Part shown: piece by piece, positions 25,458 through 33,858 of the stretch
How the letters are laid out: each line of letters opens with the position of its first letter
How positions within the stretch are numbered: the stretch's first letter is position 1
Program-made: the position numbers and the translations under genes
The notes under the pieces: model-generated
The model's input: the letters and a program-made list of their open reading frames with translations, nothing else
Told to the model about the DNA's origin: nothing
The model's database searches: none
Assembly: GCF_004366075.1 (NCBI RefSeq)
Contig: NZ_SODU01000001.1
Coordinates: forward strand, 496,001-560,000
Length of the DNA stretch: 64,000 bases
Source of the DNA: Kribbella pratensis
GTDB taxonomy: Bacteria; Actinomycetota; Actinomycetes; Propionibacteriales; Kribbellaceae
Reading direction: 5' to 3'

Positions 25458-26849
25458 CTACCGAGCCAGACGCGCGTCGATCTTCGAGGCCGTGTCGCTC
25501 AGTAACTTGTCGATGTCCGCGTCCTTCTTCGTGAGCACCTGCTGGACCACCGGGTCGAGCAGCGAGTAGACCTCCTGGCCCTTGTTCGACGGCTCGGGCA
25601 GCAGCTTCAGCGTCTTCGTCGAGTCGATGTACCCCTGGAACTGCTTCACCGGGACGTTCACGTACGGCTCACGCCACTTGTTGAACTGGTCGTAGGTCTC
25701 CTGGCTCAGCGGCGTGATCCCCGGCCGGCCGACGAAGCCCTTGTCGGCGATCGTGGTCTTGGCGTCCTGGACCGCGACCGACTCGGTCGTGTACTTGTCG
25801 AACTGGTCGAACTTGATCCACTTCAGCGCGGCGACGACCTCGTTCTTGGTCGCCTTCGGGCTGATCATCTTCAGCGAGCCACCGGTCAGTGTGCCGTGCG
25901 GGCCGCCGTCCTGCGGCAGACCGCCGTGACCGTAGTCGGCGGGCTTCATGCCGAAGTTCTTCACGCTCATGTCGTAGGCGTCGGGCGCCTGCAGGACCAT
26001 GCCGATCTTGCCGGCCGCGAAGTCCTGGCGGACCTCCTCCTGGTTGTACAGGAACCTGCTGCCCATCGAGTTGTCGGTCCAGCGCATGTCCTTGAGCAGC
26101 TGCAGCGCCTTCTTGGTCGGCGCGTCGTTGAACGTGCTCTTCTTGCCGTCCGGGTTCTCGACCGTGCCGCCCATGCTGTACGTCATCGTGGTCAGCATCC
26201 AGCCGCCGGTGTTGTTCGTGGTCAGCTGCGCGTACCCGGCCTTGCCGGTCTTGTCGGCGATCTGCTTGGCGTACTGGCGGACCTCGTCCCACGTCGTCGG
26301 CGGCTTGTCCGGGTCCAGGCCGGCCTGCTTGAACAGAGCACGGTTGTAGGCGAGGCCGACCGAGAAGACATCGATGGGTACGCCGTAGATCCGCCCGTTC
26401 GCGTCCTGGACGATCTTCAGGACGTTCGGGTTCAGGTCCTTGGTCAGGTCGACCAGCTTCAGCTCGTCGGTGATGTCCGGGAGCTGCTTGTTCGGGATCA
26501 TGTTGGCCGGCTCGGTGAAGCTGATGTTCATCACCGTCGGCAGCGTCCCGCCGGCCACCTGGGCCTGGAAGGTCTGCGCCTCCCACTTGGTCTCGGTCGA
26601 TTTCACCGTGATGTTCGGGTACTTCGCCGTGAAGTCCTTGATCTTCTGCTCGAACGCCTTGATGTCGTTCGGCTTGTCGGGGGTCGGGCGGTCCCCGATC
26701 GTGATGGTGACCGGCGCCTTCTCGTCGATCTCGCCGGCGGCGCCGGTGGACGACGAGGGCGTCGTACCCTTCGCGCACCCCGCCGCGAGCACCAGCCCAA
26801 TCACGCCGAGGGCCGCCCCGCAACGGCTCCACCTGCTCACTCTCGTCAT
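25458..26849 (-). CDS. Extracellular sugar-binding lipoprotein (ABC importer)
   Basis: A 463-residue solute-binding protein. The signal peptide ends in the lipobox LAAGC (Cys25), so it is anchored on the outside of the membrane. The mature part follows the SBP_bac_1 (MalE-like) plan: ITIGDRPTPDKPNDIKAFEQKIKDF early, then NRALFKQAGLDPDKPPTTWDEVRQYAKQIADKTGK, the family hinge block. It is the first gene of the seven-gene minus-strand arm, and the shared 23-bp promoter motif lies 65 bp upstream. It determines the specificity of the importer, but the ligand is unknown; proximity to uronate-type enzymes suggests an acidic sugar. Confidence 0.93.
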   Translation of the reverse strand: MTRVSRWSRCGAALGVIGLVLAAGCAKGTTPSSSTGAAGEIDEKAPVTITIGDRPTPDKPNDIKAFEQKIKDFTAKYPNITVKSTETKWEAQTFQAQVAGGTLPTVMNISFTEPANMIPNKQLPDITDELKLVDLTKDLNPNVLKIVQDANGRIYGVPIDVFSVGLAYNRALFKQAGLDPDKPPTTWDEVRQYAKQIADKTGKAGYAQLTTNNTGGWMLTTMTYSMGGTVENPDGKKSTFNDAPTKKALQLLKDMRWTDNSMGSRFLYNQEEVRQDFAAGKIGMVLQAPDAYDMSVKNFGMKPADYGHGGLPQDGGPHGTLTGGSLKMISPKATKNEVVAALKWIKFDQFDKYTTESVAVQDAKTTIADKGFVGRPGITPLSQETYDQFNKWREPYVNVPVKQFQGYIDSTKTLKLLPEPSNKGQEVYSLLDPVVQQVLTKKDADIDKLLSDTASKIDARLAR

Positions 26850-26914
26850 CGGAACTCCTCAGGTTTCCGGATGCCGCCGATGTGCTCTGAGCCACACACC
26901 GGCCAGGTCCCGAG

Positions 26915-26944
26915 TAAGTTAAACCAAGCGTGTTACTAACTCAA
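26915..26944 (-). promoter_or_regulatory. Promoter with shared 23-bp operator (carbohydrate locus, - arm)
   Basis: Read on the minus strand, TTGAGT (26944-26939) and TAACTT (26921-26916) are 17 bp apart. The 23 bp from 26937 down to 26915 are identical to 14567-14589, in the same orientation and promoter position. It drives the importer operon. Confidence 0.75.
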
Positions 26945-26959
26945 GAGTTCACCGCGCAC

Positions 26960-26981
26960 TTGTGCGATAACGCTTGCGCAA
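26960..26981. promoter_or_regulatory. LacI-type operator candidate
   Basis: TTGTGCGATAAC followed by GCTTGCGCAA is an imperfect palindrome centred on CG, with TGCG/CGCA ends as in many LacI-family sites. It lies upstream of the importer promoter and in the divergent gap to a GNAT gene. No LacI gene is in the window, so this could be a catabolite-type second control or chance. Confidence 0.35.
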
Positions 26982-27052
26982 CAGGCCGAGGTGCTGCCGG
27001 GCGCCGAGGTAAACCGATGGAGCGGGTGATCGGTGTGCGGGAGGATGGAGGC

Positions 27053-27529
27053 ATGCATCTTCGCGCGGCGGCCGCTGCCGACCTTCCGTTCCTGATCGAG
27101 ATGTTGCTCGAGGCCTGCAACTGGGACGGGACTCCCTGGTACGACGAGGCGAAGGCGCGGGGCGACGATCACGCGTGGCGATACCTCGACGGGTGGCCGC
27201 GCGCGAGTGACTTCGGGGTGGTTGCGGAGGTCGACGGCTCCCCCGCCGGTGCGGCGTGGGCGCGGTGTCTTACCGCGGAGCGGCCCGGGTACGGGTACGT
27301 CGCGGACGACGTACCCGAGCTGACTTTGGGCGTCTCCCCCGCCTTCCGGCGGCGCGGGGTCGCGCGGGGCGTGCTGACCGAGGTGATCGCGCAGGCGCGT
27401 GCAGCGTCGTACGGACAGCTCTCGCTCAGCGTGGACCCGGACAACCCGGCGCGAAAGCTCTACGAGTCGTTGGGGTTCCGGAAGGTCGGCGTTGTCGGCA
27501 CCTCCGACACGATGGTGCTCGAGCTTTAG
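27053..27529 (+). CDS. GNAT acetyltransferase
   Basis: A 158-residue GCN5-related acetyltransferase. MHLRAAAAADLPFLIEMLLEA opens the domain, ELTLGVSPAFRRRGVARGVLTEVI holds the acetyl-CoA loop (RRRGVA), and LSVDPDNPARKLYESLGFRKVG is the typical closing block. The ATG at 27053 follows GAGGATGGAGG; the open frame upstream to 26930 is not typical of the family. The substrate is unknown. Its stop overlaps the convergent DUF4185 stop. Confidence 0.88.
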   Translation: MHLRAAAAADLPFLIEMLLEACNWDGTPWYDEAKARGDDHAWRYLDGWPRASDFGVVAEVDGSPAGAAWARCLTAERPGYGYVADDVPELTLGVSPAFRRRGVARGVLTEVIAQARAASYGQLSLSVDPDNPARKLYESLGFRKVGVVGTSDTMVLEL

Positions 27530-28581
27530 CCGAAGCCTCGGACGCGGAACTGCATGACGCGGTACGGCCAGCCGTTGTCGGTGTTCCACTGACTCACGGA
27601 CAGGTGCATGTCCGAGAGCGTGGAGCCCGGGATGACATACCCGCCGTACAGCTGAGCGACATGGTTGCCGTCCTCCGAGCCCCACGCGCCGCCGTAGATC
27701 AGGGTCTGCCGGTACGCCGTGTAGAGGTTGGACGTCGGCGTGTCCATGATCATGCCGTCGATGCGGTAGTCGCCGGCGTTGAACCAGGTCAGCACCCACT
27801 TGCCGCCGAGCGGACGCAGGCTCATCTCGCCGAAGCTCCCGTTCAGGATCGGCGTCGCGGGATTGCCCCACGCCCAGACCCCGTCCCGGTAGCCCCACGG
27901 TTCGTACGCCGCCGGGTTCGCGATCTGCTCCTGGCGGACGCGTTTGAGGATGATCGGCTTGTTGCGCTGGAACCCGGTCGAGTAGACGTACACGTACCCG
28001 TCGTTGCCGAGTCCCCAGGTCAGCAGCTGGAACATCCCGCCGTCGATGTCGGGGGCGAACTTCGCGCCGGTGTGATACCAGTTCGCACCGGAGTTGTCCG
28101 AGCGCCAGATCTCTGTCCACACGACGTTTCCGAGGCCCTTGTTCACCATCGCGTGCAGGTACATCGACCCGCCGATCGTGATCACGTCCGAGGGCAGCAC
28201 GGTCGAGAACGTCGGATTGTCGTGCGGGTAGTCCCACAGCTGCTGCGCCGCGGCGCCTCCGACCGCGCCCGACCATGTCACGCCGCCGTTCAGGTCGGTG
28301 GTCGTCGACCACAGCGCGACCGGTGACCGCCACCAGCCGCCGCCGACGCGCGCCTCCTCGAAGGTGTCGCCGAACATGAACAGCAGCCGCCCGTCCGGCG
28401 TCCGCGCCGGGATCCCGAGGTCGGTCGCGGCCATCCGGAACCGGTCGGTCAGACCAGGTCCGGTCAGATCGGCCACTTTGTTGGTGAGCACAGCTTGGCT
28501 ACTCCCGACGGCACGGCCCGGTACGGCGGCCAGCACCCCGGCCCCGACGGCCGCGCGGAGGAACGTGGATCGCTTCATCAT
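27526..28581 (-). CDS. Secreted DUF4185 protein
   Basis: A 351-residue exported protein starting at the double methionine near 28581. The signal peptide MMKRSTFLRAAVGAGVLAAV ends near GRAVGSS. The remainder matches DUF4185, a five-bladed-propeller-like domain of actinobacterial secreted proteins: RLLFMFGDTFEEAR, SDVITIGGSMYLHAMV, LRPLGGKWVLTWFN and GSTLSDMHLSVSQWN blocks recur at intervals. Function is unknown; some relatives are suspected glycan-active enzymes. Reading upstream to 28644 adds no signal-like sequence. Confidence 0.8.
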   Translation of the reverse strand: MMKRSTFLRAAVGAGVLAAVPGRAVGSSQAVLTNKVADLTGPGLTDRFRMAATDLGIPARTPDGRLLFMFGDTFEEARVGGGWWRSPVALWSTTTDLNGGVTWSGAVGGAAAQQLWDYPHDNPTFSTVLPSDVITIGGSMYLHAMVNKGLGNVVWTEIWRSDNSGANWYHTGAKFAPDIDGGMFQLLTWGLGNDGYVYVYSTGFQRNKPIILKRVRQEQIANPAAYEPWGYRDGVWAWGNPATPILNGSFGEMSLRPLGGKWVLTWFNAGDYRIDGMIMDTPTSNLYTAYRQTLIYGGAWGSEDGNHVAQLYGGYVIPGSTLSDMHLSVSQWNTDNGWPYRVMQFRVRGFG

Positions 28582-28674
28582 CGACTGACTCCCAGGGGCG
28601 GTGTGAGGTGGGAAATCGATTGCTCGCACACCATCCCGCGGCACCAGAGCGAAGTCAACCCTTTCGTCCCCCGT

Positions 28675-28712
28675 GCACGTGACTCACCTCACGGAGACCG
28701 GCTGTCACGTGC
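28675..28712. promoter_or_regulatory. Paired CACGTG boxes upstream of the SDR gene
   Basis: GCACGTGA (28675-28682) and TCACGTGC (28705-28712) are exact inverted copies separated by 22 bp, 50 bp before the SDR start. Each contains a CACGTG palindrome at a three-turn spacing. Possible operator; regulator unknown. Confidence 0.4.
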
Positions 28713-28762
28713 GAGACCACGGCGGCGTCTCGTGATCGAACAGTCGTTTCCACAGGAGGTAC

Positions 28763-29509
28763 ATGATGACGAACGCGGAGCGGACCACCGTTCTGATCAC
28801 CGGGGCGAACAAGGGTCTCGGCTACGAAGCAGCCCGTCGGCTCGGAGAGATGGGCTGGAAGGTGTTCCTCGGTTCGCGTGACGAGGAGCGCGGGCGGGTG
28901 GCCGTAGAGAAGCTGGCGGCCGACGGTGTGGACGCGGTGCTGGTTCCGCTGGACGTGACCTCCGACGAGTCCGTCGCCGGCGCCCTGCAGGTCGTCTCCA
29001 GCCACACCGAACGGCTCGACGTACTGATCAACAACGCGGGCGCGCCGGGGCACGCCGTCCACCCCCGCGAGGCGACAGCTGACGAGCTGCATGCCGTGTA
29101 CGACGCCAACGTGTACGGACCGGTGCGGGTCACGCATGCGTTCCTGCCGCTGCTGCAAGCGGCGAGCAACCCACGTGTGGTGATGGTCTCCAGCGGCGGC
29201 GGGGCGTTCAGCGTGGTGCAGGACCCGGAGCAGCCGGTCTCCAAGATGCACGAACTCGCGTACAGCTCGTCCAAGGCGGCGCTGAACATGCTCACGGTCA
29301 GGTACGCGCAGGCGCTGCCGACCATCAAGTTCAACGCCATCACGCCCGGTGAGACCGCGAAGCACACGTTCGCCGCCACCGACATGAACAACCACAAGGG
29401 TCAGCTGACCGTCACCGAAGGCACCGACGTGATCATCCGGATGGCCACGCTCGGCCCGGACGGCCCCACCGGTACGTTCGAGGACCGCCTCGGGCCCGTG
29501 GATTGGTGA
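28763..29509 (+). CDS. Short-chain dehydrogenase/reductase
   Basis: A 248-residue classical SDR. The cofactor motif TGANKGLG lies at residues 13-20, NNAGAPGH follows, the catalytic Ser is in VVMVSSGGG, and Tyr/Lys are in YSSSKAAL. The C-terminal NAITPGETAKHTF is the substrate-side loop. It resembles carbonyl-reductase-like SDRs that use NADPH. AGGAGG precedes the tandem ATG at 28763/28766. It ends 2 bp before the convergent sulfurtransferase. Confidence 0.92.
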   Translation: MMTNAERTTVLITGANKGLGYEAARRLGEMGWKVFLGSRDEERGRVAVEKLAADGVDAVLVPLDVTSDESVAGALQVVSSHTERLDVLINNAGAPGHAVHPREATADELHAVYDANVYGPVRVTHAFLPLLQAASNPRVVMVSSGGGAFSVVQDPEQPVSKMHELAYSSSKAALNMLTVRYAQALPTIKFNAITPGETAKHTFAATDMNNHKGQLTVTEGTDVIIRMATLGPDGPTGTFEDRLGPVDW

Positions 29510-29511
29510 GG

Positions 29512-30333
29512 TCAGTCCTTGCCTGTGGCCACTGGCCGGGTGGGGTCGGTGATCCATTCGGACCAGCTGCCGATGTAGACCGTGGCGGGGAGGCCGGCGG
29601 ATTCCAGGGCGAGGGCTTCGTGGGCGGCGGTTACTCCGGAGCCGCAGTAGACCGCGGTCTCGGTCGACGGGGTGACGCCGAGTGCGGTGAAGCGGGCCTG
29701 GAGGTCGGCGGGTGGGAGGAAGCGTCCGGTCTCGTCGACGTTCGCGGTCGTCGGGGCGTTGACTGCCCCCGGGATGTGGCCGGCCACTGGATCCATCGGC
29801 TCTACCTCGCCCGCGAACCGCTCGGGTGCGCGTGCGTCCAGCAGGATGCCCTTCGCGGCCACCGCTGCGGCGCCGTCGGCGTCGAGCACCGGCAGATGGC
29901 CGGGTGTCGCGGTGAAGGTGCCGGCGCCATCAGCCGGTGCTTCCACGGTCGCCTCTCCCCCGGCGGCCTTCCACGCGGCCAACCCACCGTCGAGGACGCG
30001 TACGTCGGTCAGCCCGAAGTACCTGAACACCCACCAGGCACGGGCCGCGGACATCGAGTTCGCGGCGTCGTACACCACGACCGGAGTGTCGGCGGACCTG
30101 ATGCCGATCCGGCGGAAGGTCTCCGTGACAGTCGTTGCGGTGGGCAACGGGTGGCGGCCGGGGCCGGGGGCGGCGGCGAGTTCGGTGTCGAGGTCGACGA
30201 AGTACGCCCCGGGCAGGTGGCCGGAGTCGTACGCCTCCTTGCCGGGCGGGCCGGCCAGGTTCCAGGTGACGTCGACCAGCACCGGAGCAGTGCCCAGCGC
30301 GCGCAGCTCCTCAACGGTGATCAACGGACTCAT
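29512..30333 (-). CDS. Sulfurtransferase (thiosulfate/3-mercaptopyruvate type)
   Basis: A 273-residue protein with two rhodanese domains. The N-terminal inactive domain contains LVDVTWNLAG and GAYFVDLDTELA. The C-terminal domain ends in the active-site loop VYCGSGVTA, where the cysteine carries the persulfide; CGSGVTA is typical of 3-mercaptopyruvate sulfurtransferases. It would move sulfur to cyanide or thiols in the cytoplasm. It overlaps the upstream thymidine kinase by 4 bp (ATGA) and is translationally coupled to it. Confidence 0.92.
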   Translation of the reverse strand: MSPLITVEELRALGTAPVLVDVTWNLAGPPGKEAYDSGHLPGAYFVDLDTELAAAPGPGRHPLPTATTVTETFRRIGIRSADTPVVVYDAANSMSAARAWWVFRYFGLTDVRVLDGGLAAWKAAGGEATVEAPADGAGTFTATPGHLPVLDADGAAAVAAKGILLDARAPERFAGEVEPMDPVAGHIPGAVNAPTTANVDETGRFLPPADLQARFTALGVTPSTETAVYCGSGVTAAHEALALESAGLPATVYIGSWSEWITDPTRPVATGKD

Positions 30334-30983
30334 GAAGCAGCTCCTCCGAACGGCAGGACTTCGGGTGACAAGGTGGCGCGGGCGCGGGCCTGGGTGAGGC
30401 GGCGGCGATGGTGCCGGCGGCAGAGCACCTCGTACGCGACCTCGTGGTCCAGCGACACGATGTCGCCCACCACCAGCTGCTCGCCCTCGGTCACCATCTC
30501 CCCACCGATCGTACGGGCGTTGTGCGTGGCCCGTTCACCGCACCAGCACAAGGCCTCGACCTGGAGCAGTTCCATCCGGTCCGCGAGCTCCACCAGCCGC
30601 GCCGACCCCGGGAACAGCGTGGCCCGGAAGTCGGTCAGGATGCCGAAGCAGAACACGTCGATCTGCAGCTCGTCGGTCAGCCGTGCGAGCTGCTCGATCT
30701 GCAGCGGGCTGTAGAACTGCGCCTCGTCGCACACCACGTAGTCGATCCGGCCGCCGGCCGTCAGCTCGTTCACGACGTAGTCCCAGAAGTCGAAGTCCGT
30801 GCGTACCTCGACCGCGTCCGCGGACAGCCCGAGCCGCGACGACAGCACCGACTCCCCCGCCCGGTCGTGGCTGGTGAAGATCCTCCCGACCCTCCCGCGT
30901 GCCTTGTGGTTGTGATCCATCTGCAGCGCCAGCGTCGACTTGCCGCAGTCCATGGTCCCGGTGAAATACAGGAGCTCCGCCAC
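30330..30983 (-). CDS. tdk: Thymidine kinase
   Basis: A 217-residue type II thymidine kinase that phosphorylates thymidine in pyrimidine salvage. The P-loop TGTMDCGKST starts near residue 8, the catalytic block is VVCDEAQFY, and the lasso region holds CWCGERATHNARTI. A late CRRHHRR segment supplies further zinc-type ligands. The GTG at 30983 is chosen because VAELLYFTGTMD is the family N-terminus; six extra codons are open upstream. It is the first gene of a pair with the sulfurtransferase. Confidence 0.92.
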   Translation of the reverse strand: MAELLYFTGTMDCGKSTLALQMDHNHKARGRVGRIFTSHDRAGESVLSSRLGLSADAVEVRTDFDFWDYVVNELTAGGRIDYVVCDEAQFYSPLQIEQLARLTDELQIDVFCFGILTDFRATLFPGSARLVELADRMELLQVEALCWCGERATHNARTIGGEMVTEGEQLVVGDIVSLDHEVAYEVLCRRHHRRRLTQARARATLSPEVLPFGGAAS

Positions 30984-31010
30984 GGGCGAACATCCTGCCA
31001 AGTCAAAGGT

Positions 31011-31053
31011 CCCCTCCGCACGTCGGGGTGCACGCCGGGGTGTGTCGGAGGGG
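31011..31053. promoter_or_regulatory. Inverted repeat between tdk and the subtilase
   Basis: CCCCTCCG (31011-31018) and CGGAGGGG (31046-31053) pair perfectly around a 27-bp loop containing GGGGTG twice. It lies in the divergent promoter region and 39 bp before the protease start; it may be an operator or a 5' leader hairpin. Confidence 0.4.
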
Positions 31054-31092
31054 TGGGTTGGGTTCTGAGCCTTCGTTCAGCTTGAATGGATT

Positions 31093-32736
31093 GTGCGCAA
31101 AGCCCTGTTCCTCGTCCTCGCGGCCTGTCTTGTGGTCGCCACCGCCACCCTTCCGGCCGGTGCGGCGCCGACCCGGTCCGAGGCGGGGCTCCGCGCGTAC
31201 TTCGTGATCACCGCGCCGAACCAGACCGGCAAGGTGACCGGCGCGATCACGCAGAACGGCGGCACGGTCTATGCGACGTACGACGCGATCGGGGTGATCG
31301 TGGCGCACTCGACGGCAACCGACTTCGCGGACAAGCTGCGCGACGTCGAGGGCGTGCAGAAGGCCGGCGCCACCCGCACCTCCGATCTCCCCCCGGACGT
31401 CAGCAACCCAGCGGTCCCGCCCGCGGTCCCGGAGACCCCGACGGCGCAGCCGGAGACCGACCGCGCGGACATGACCCTGATCGGTGCGGACCGCGCCTGG
31501 GCGAAGAACCCGGGCTCGAAGAGCGTCACCGTCGGCGTGCTCGACACGGGTGTGGACGACCAGCACCCAGATCTCAAGGCGAACTTCGACGCGGCCAAGT
31601 CGGCGTCCTGCGCGTACGGCAAGCTCGACACCCGGCCCGGCGCGTGGCGGCCGGTCGGCGAGCACGGCACGCATGTCGCGGGCACGATCGCCGGCGCGAA
31701 GAACGGCATCGGGATGGTCGGGGTCGCACCGGGCGTGAAGGTGTCGTCGATCCGGGTGGCCGAGGCCGGGAGCCAGTTGTTCTTCCCGGAGAACACGGTC
31801 TGCGCGTTCATGTTCGCTGCCGACAAGGGCGTCTCGGTGACGAACAACAGCTACTACGTCGACCCGTGGCTGTTCAACTGCCCGAGCGACAAGGACCAGG
31901 ACGCGATCCTCGAAGCCGTACGCCGCTCCGTCGCGTACTCGGACAGCAAGGGCGTCGTGAACGTCGCCGCAGCCGGCAACGAGGACTACGACCTCGCGAA
32001 CAAGACCGTCGACGAGTCCAGCCCCGACGACTCGACCGCGACCGTGCGCCCCGTCACGAACGATTGCCTCAGCCTTCCGCACGAGCTGCCGAACGTGGTC
32101 GTGGTCGCGGCGGTCGACCCGACCAGCGCGAAGTCGCCGTTCTCGAACTTCGGCGAGAACAAGATCAACCTCGCCGCCCCGGGCCAGGCCGTGTACTCGA
32201 CGGTGCCGGGCGGCGGCTACAAGATCCTCGAGGGTACGTCGATGGCGTCGCCGCACGTCGCCGGTGTCGCGGCCCTCCTCCGCAGCGTCGATCCGAAGCT
32301 GAACCCGTCCCAGGTCCGCGCCCGGCTCGCCCAGCAGGCCAACGACCTCGCGTGCCCGCCCGCAGCCTCCGGTGAGTGCTCCGGGTCCGCCGGGAACAAC
32401 TCGTACTACGGCGAGGGGCTGGTCGACGCGGCCGAGGCGGTCGGCGCCGCGGCTGCACAGCCGCAGGGCGCGATCTCGGTCACCCAGCCGCCCGAGCAGC
32501 TCGGCGTCGGCGGCATCCCGGCGGTCCCGCTGCTGCTGAAGGGCACCGGCGGCACCGGTGACATCAGCTACTCGGCGAGCGGTCTCCCGCCCGGCCTCAC
32601 CATCGACGCCGAGCGCGGCTGGATCACCGGCGTGCTGACGCCCGGCGCCGGTCGGTACAAGGTGACTGTCACCGCCCGCGACGGCGAAGCCAAGACCGCC
32701 ACCACCAGCTTCTTCTGGGACGTCTGGAGCTTCTAG
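31093..32736 (+). CDS. Secreted subtilisin-like serine protease (S8)
   Basis: A 547-residue exported protease. The signal peptide ends near PAGAA (residue 24). A propeptide-like domain to about 125 (inhibitor I9 type, VITQNGG and YDAIGVIVAH) precedes the catalytic domain. The triad is Asp151 (VLDTGVDD), His191 (GEHGTHVAGT) and Ser383 (GTSMASPHVAG); the oxyanion Asn is in AAAGNEDYD. From about residue 465 an Ig-like putative-He-PIG domain (SGLPPGLTIDAERGWITG) ends the chain and may bind the cell surface or substrate. It starts at GTG 31093 and stops on top of the convergent phosphodiesterase stop. Confidence 0.93.
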   Translation: MRKALFLVLAACLVVATATLPAGAAPTRSEAGLRAYFVITAPNQTGKVTGAITQNGGTVYATYDAIGVIVAHSTATDFADKLRDVEGVQKAGATRTSDLPPDVSNPAVPPAVPETPTAQPETDRADMTLIGADRAWAKNPGSKSVTVGVLDTGVDDQHPDLKANFDAAKSASCAYGKLDTRPGAWRPVGEHGTHVAGTIAGAKNGIGMVGVAPGVKVSSIRVAEAGSQLFFPENTVCAFMFAADKGVSVTNNSYYVDPWLFNCPSDKDQDAILEAVRRSVAYSDSKGVVNVAAAGNEDYDLANKTVDESSPDDSTATVRPVTNDCLSLPHELPNVVVVAAVDPTSAKSPFSNFGENKINLAAPGQAVYSTVPGGGYKILEGTSMASPHVAGVAALLRSVDPKLNPSQVRARLAQQANDLACPPAASGECSGSAGNNSYYGEGLVDAAEAVGAAAAQPQGAISVTQPPEQLGVGGIPAVPLLLKGTGGTGDISYSASGLPPGLTIDAERGWITGVLTPGAGRYKVTVTARDGEAKTATTSFFWDVWSF

Positions 32737-33854
32737 TACCCGGCGTCGACGAGCAGCGGGATCTCCATCTCGTCCGGAGTCAGCGAACCGTGGAGGCCGA
32801 TCAGATCGGCCTCGTGCGCGTGACGGCGGCTGGCCACCAGAGCGACCGGTCCGAGGGCTGCGACGATGACGTCTCCCAGGCGCGGTGATACCCGGTCCTC
32901 GACGACCGGACCGAACCAGCCACGCGCGATCGCCTCAGAGCGTGACAGTACGAGCGCCTTCTCGCCGAGCCGTTCCCTGTAGACGGCGAGTACGTCGGCC
33001 TCCGCGCCGGGAACGCAGTACAGGTGACGGAAACGCGACTCCCCACCGATGAGGGTCACTGCCTCGGTCAGTGCAGGCTCGGCGTCCAGATCCACGCGGT
33101 GCTCAGGGGCGACGTCGATCATGCCGTGGTCGGCGACGACGAGCAGTACGGCGTCACGCGGCAGCGCCGACCGGACCTGTTGAGCGAACGTGTCGGCCGC
33201 CGCGAGTTCCTTCTGCCACTGCCACGAGTCGCAGCCCTGTTGGTGGCCGATGTAGTCGAGCTGCGAGTCGTACACGTACACCAGCGACGACTGCCCTTCA
33301 CGACTCGCGAAACGGGTCGCGTCCAGACGGTCCTCGACAGTGTCGGCGCCGCGGTGTGCACTCCCCCGGAACGCGGCCGCCGTGAGCCCTGACGTGTCGA
33401 ACCGCGCCTTGCTCACGTTGCGCGTGGCAACACCTGCTGCAGCTACCCGATCGAACACGGTCCCGTGCGGCTGCCACCGTCGTGGGTCGACCGGCGCGTC
33501 CCAGGACAGCGCGTTCAGCAATGCACCGGTCTCCGGGACGATCGACGTGTAGCCGACGATGCCGTGCGCGCCTGGCGGCAGACCCGTGCCGAGGCTCGTG
33601 AGGCTGACAGCGGTCGTCGACGGCACTCCAGCGGTAAGACTCCTGGGAGTCAGCGACGACAGGTACGGCGCGGCGTCGCCGTACCGCTGAAGGAGATTCC
33701 AGCCGAGTCCGTCGAGCAGGAGGACGGCGTACCGGGAGGCGGGCGGCAGGCCGAGGAGGTTCGTCTCCCCCGGCACCGACAGCGCGCCGGCCACCGACGG
33801 CAGCACGTCGGCGAGCGCGCCGCCGCCGTACTGCGGCGACATCGGCTGGATCAC
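32733..33854 (-). CDS. Alkaline phosphatase-superfamily phosphodiesterase
   Basis: A 373-residue member of the type I phosphodiesterase/nucleotide pyrophosphatase family. LLLDGLGWNLLQ holds the first metal-binding Asp, and GVPSTTAVSLTSLGTGLPPGAHGIVGY holds the nucleophile threonine. VYDSQLDYIGHQQG and VVADHGMID supply the remaining Asp and His metal ligands. No signal peptide is seen, so it is probably cytoplasmic. It follows the DUF5998 gene by 4 bp and starts at GTG 33854, so the two are co-transcribed. The substrate is unknown. Confidence 0.9.
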   Translation of the reverse strand: MIQPMSPQYGGGALADVLPSVAGALSVPGETNLLGLPPASRYAVLLLDGLGWNLLQRYGDAAPYLSSLTPRSLTAGVPSTTAVSLTSLGTGLPPGAHGIVGYTSIVPETGALLNALSWDAPVDPRRWQPHGTVFDRVAAAGVATRNVSKARFDTSGLTAAAFRGSAHRGADTVEDRLDATRFASREGQSSLVYVYDSQLDYIGHQQGCDSWQWQKELAAADTFAQQVRSALPRDAVLLVVADHGMIDVAPEHRVDLDAEPALTEAVTLIGGESRFRHLYCVPGAEADVLAVYRERLGEKALVLSRSEAIARGWFGPVVEDRVSPRLGDVIVAALGPVALVASRRHAHEADLIGLHGSLTPDEMEIPLLVDAGY

Positions 33855-33858
33855 GGCG

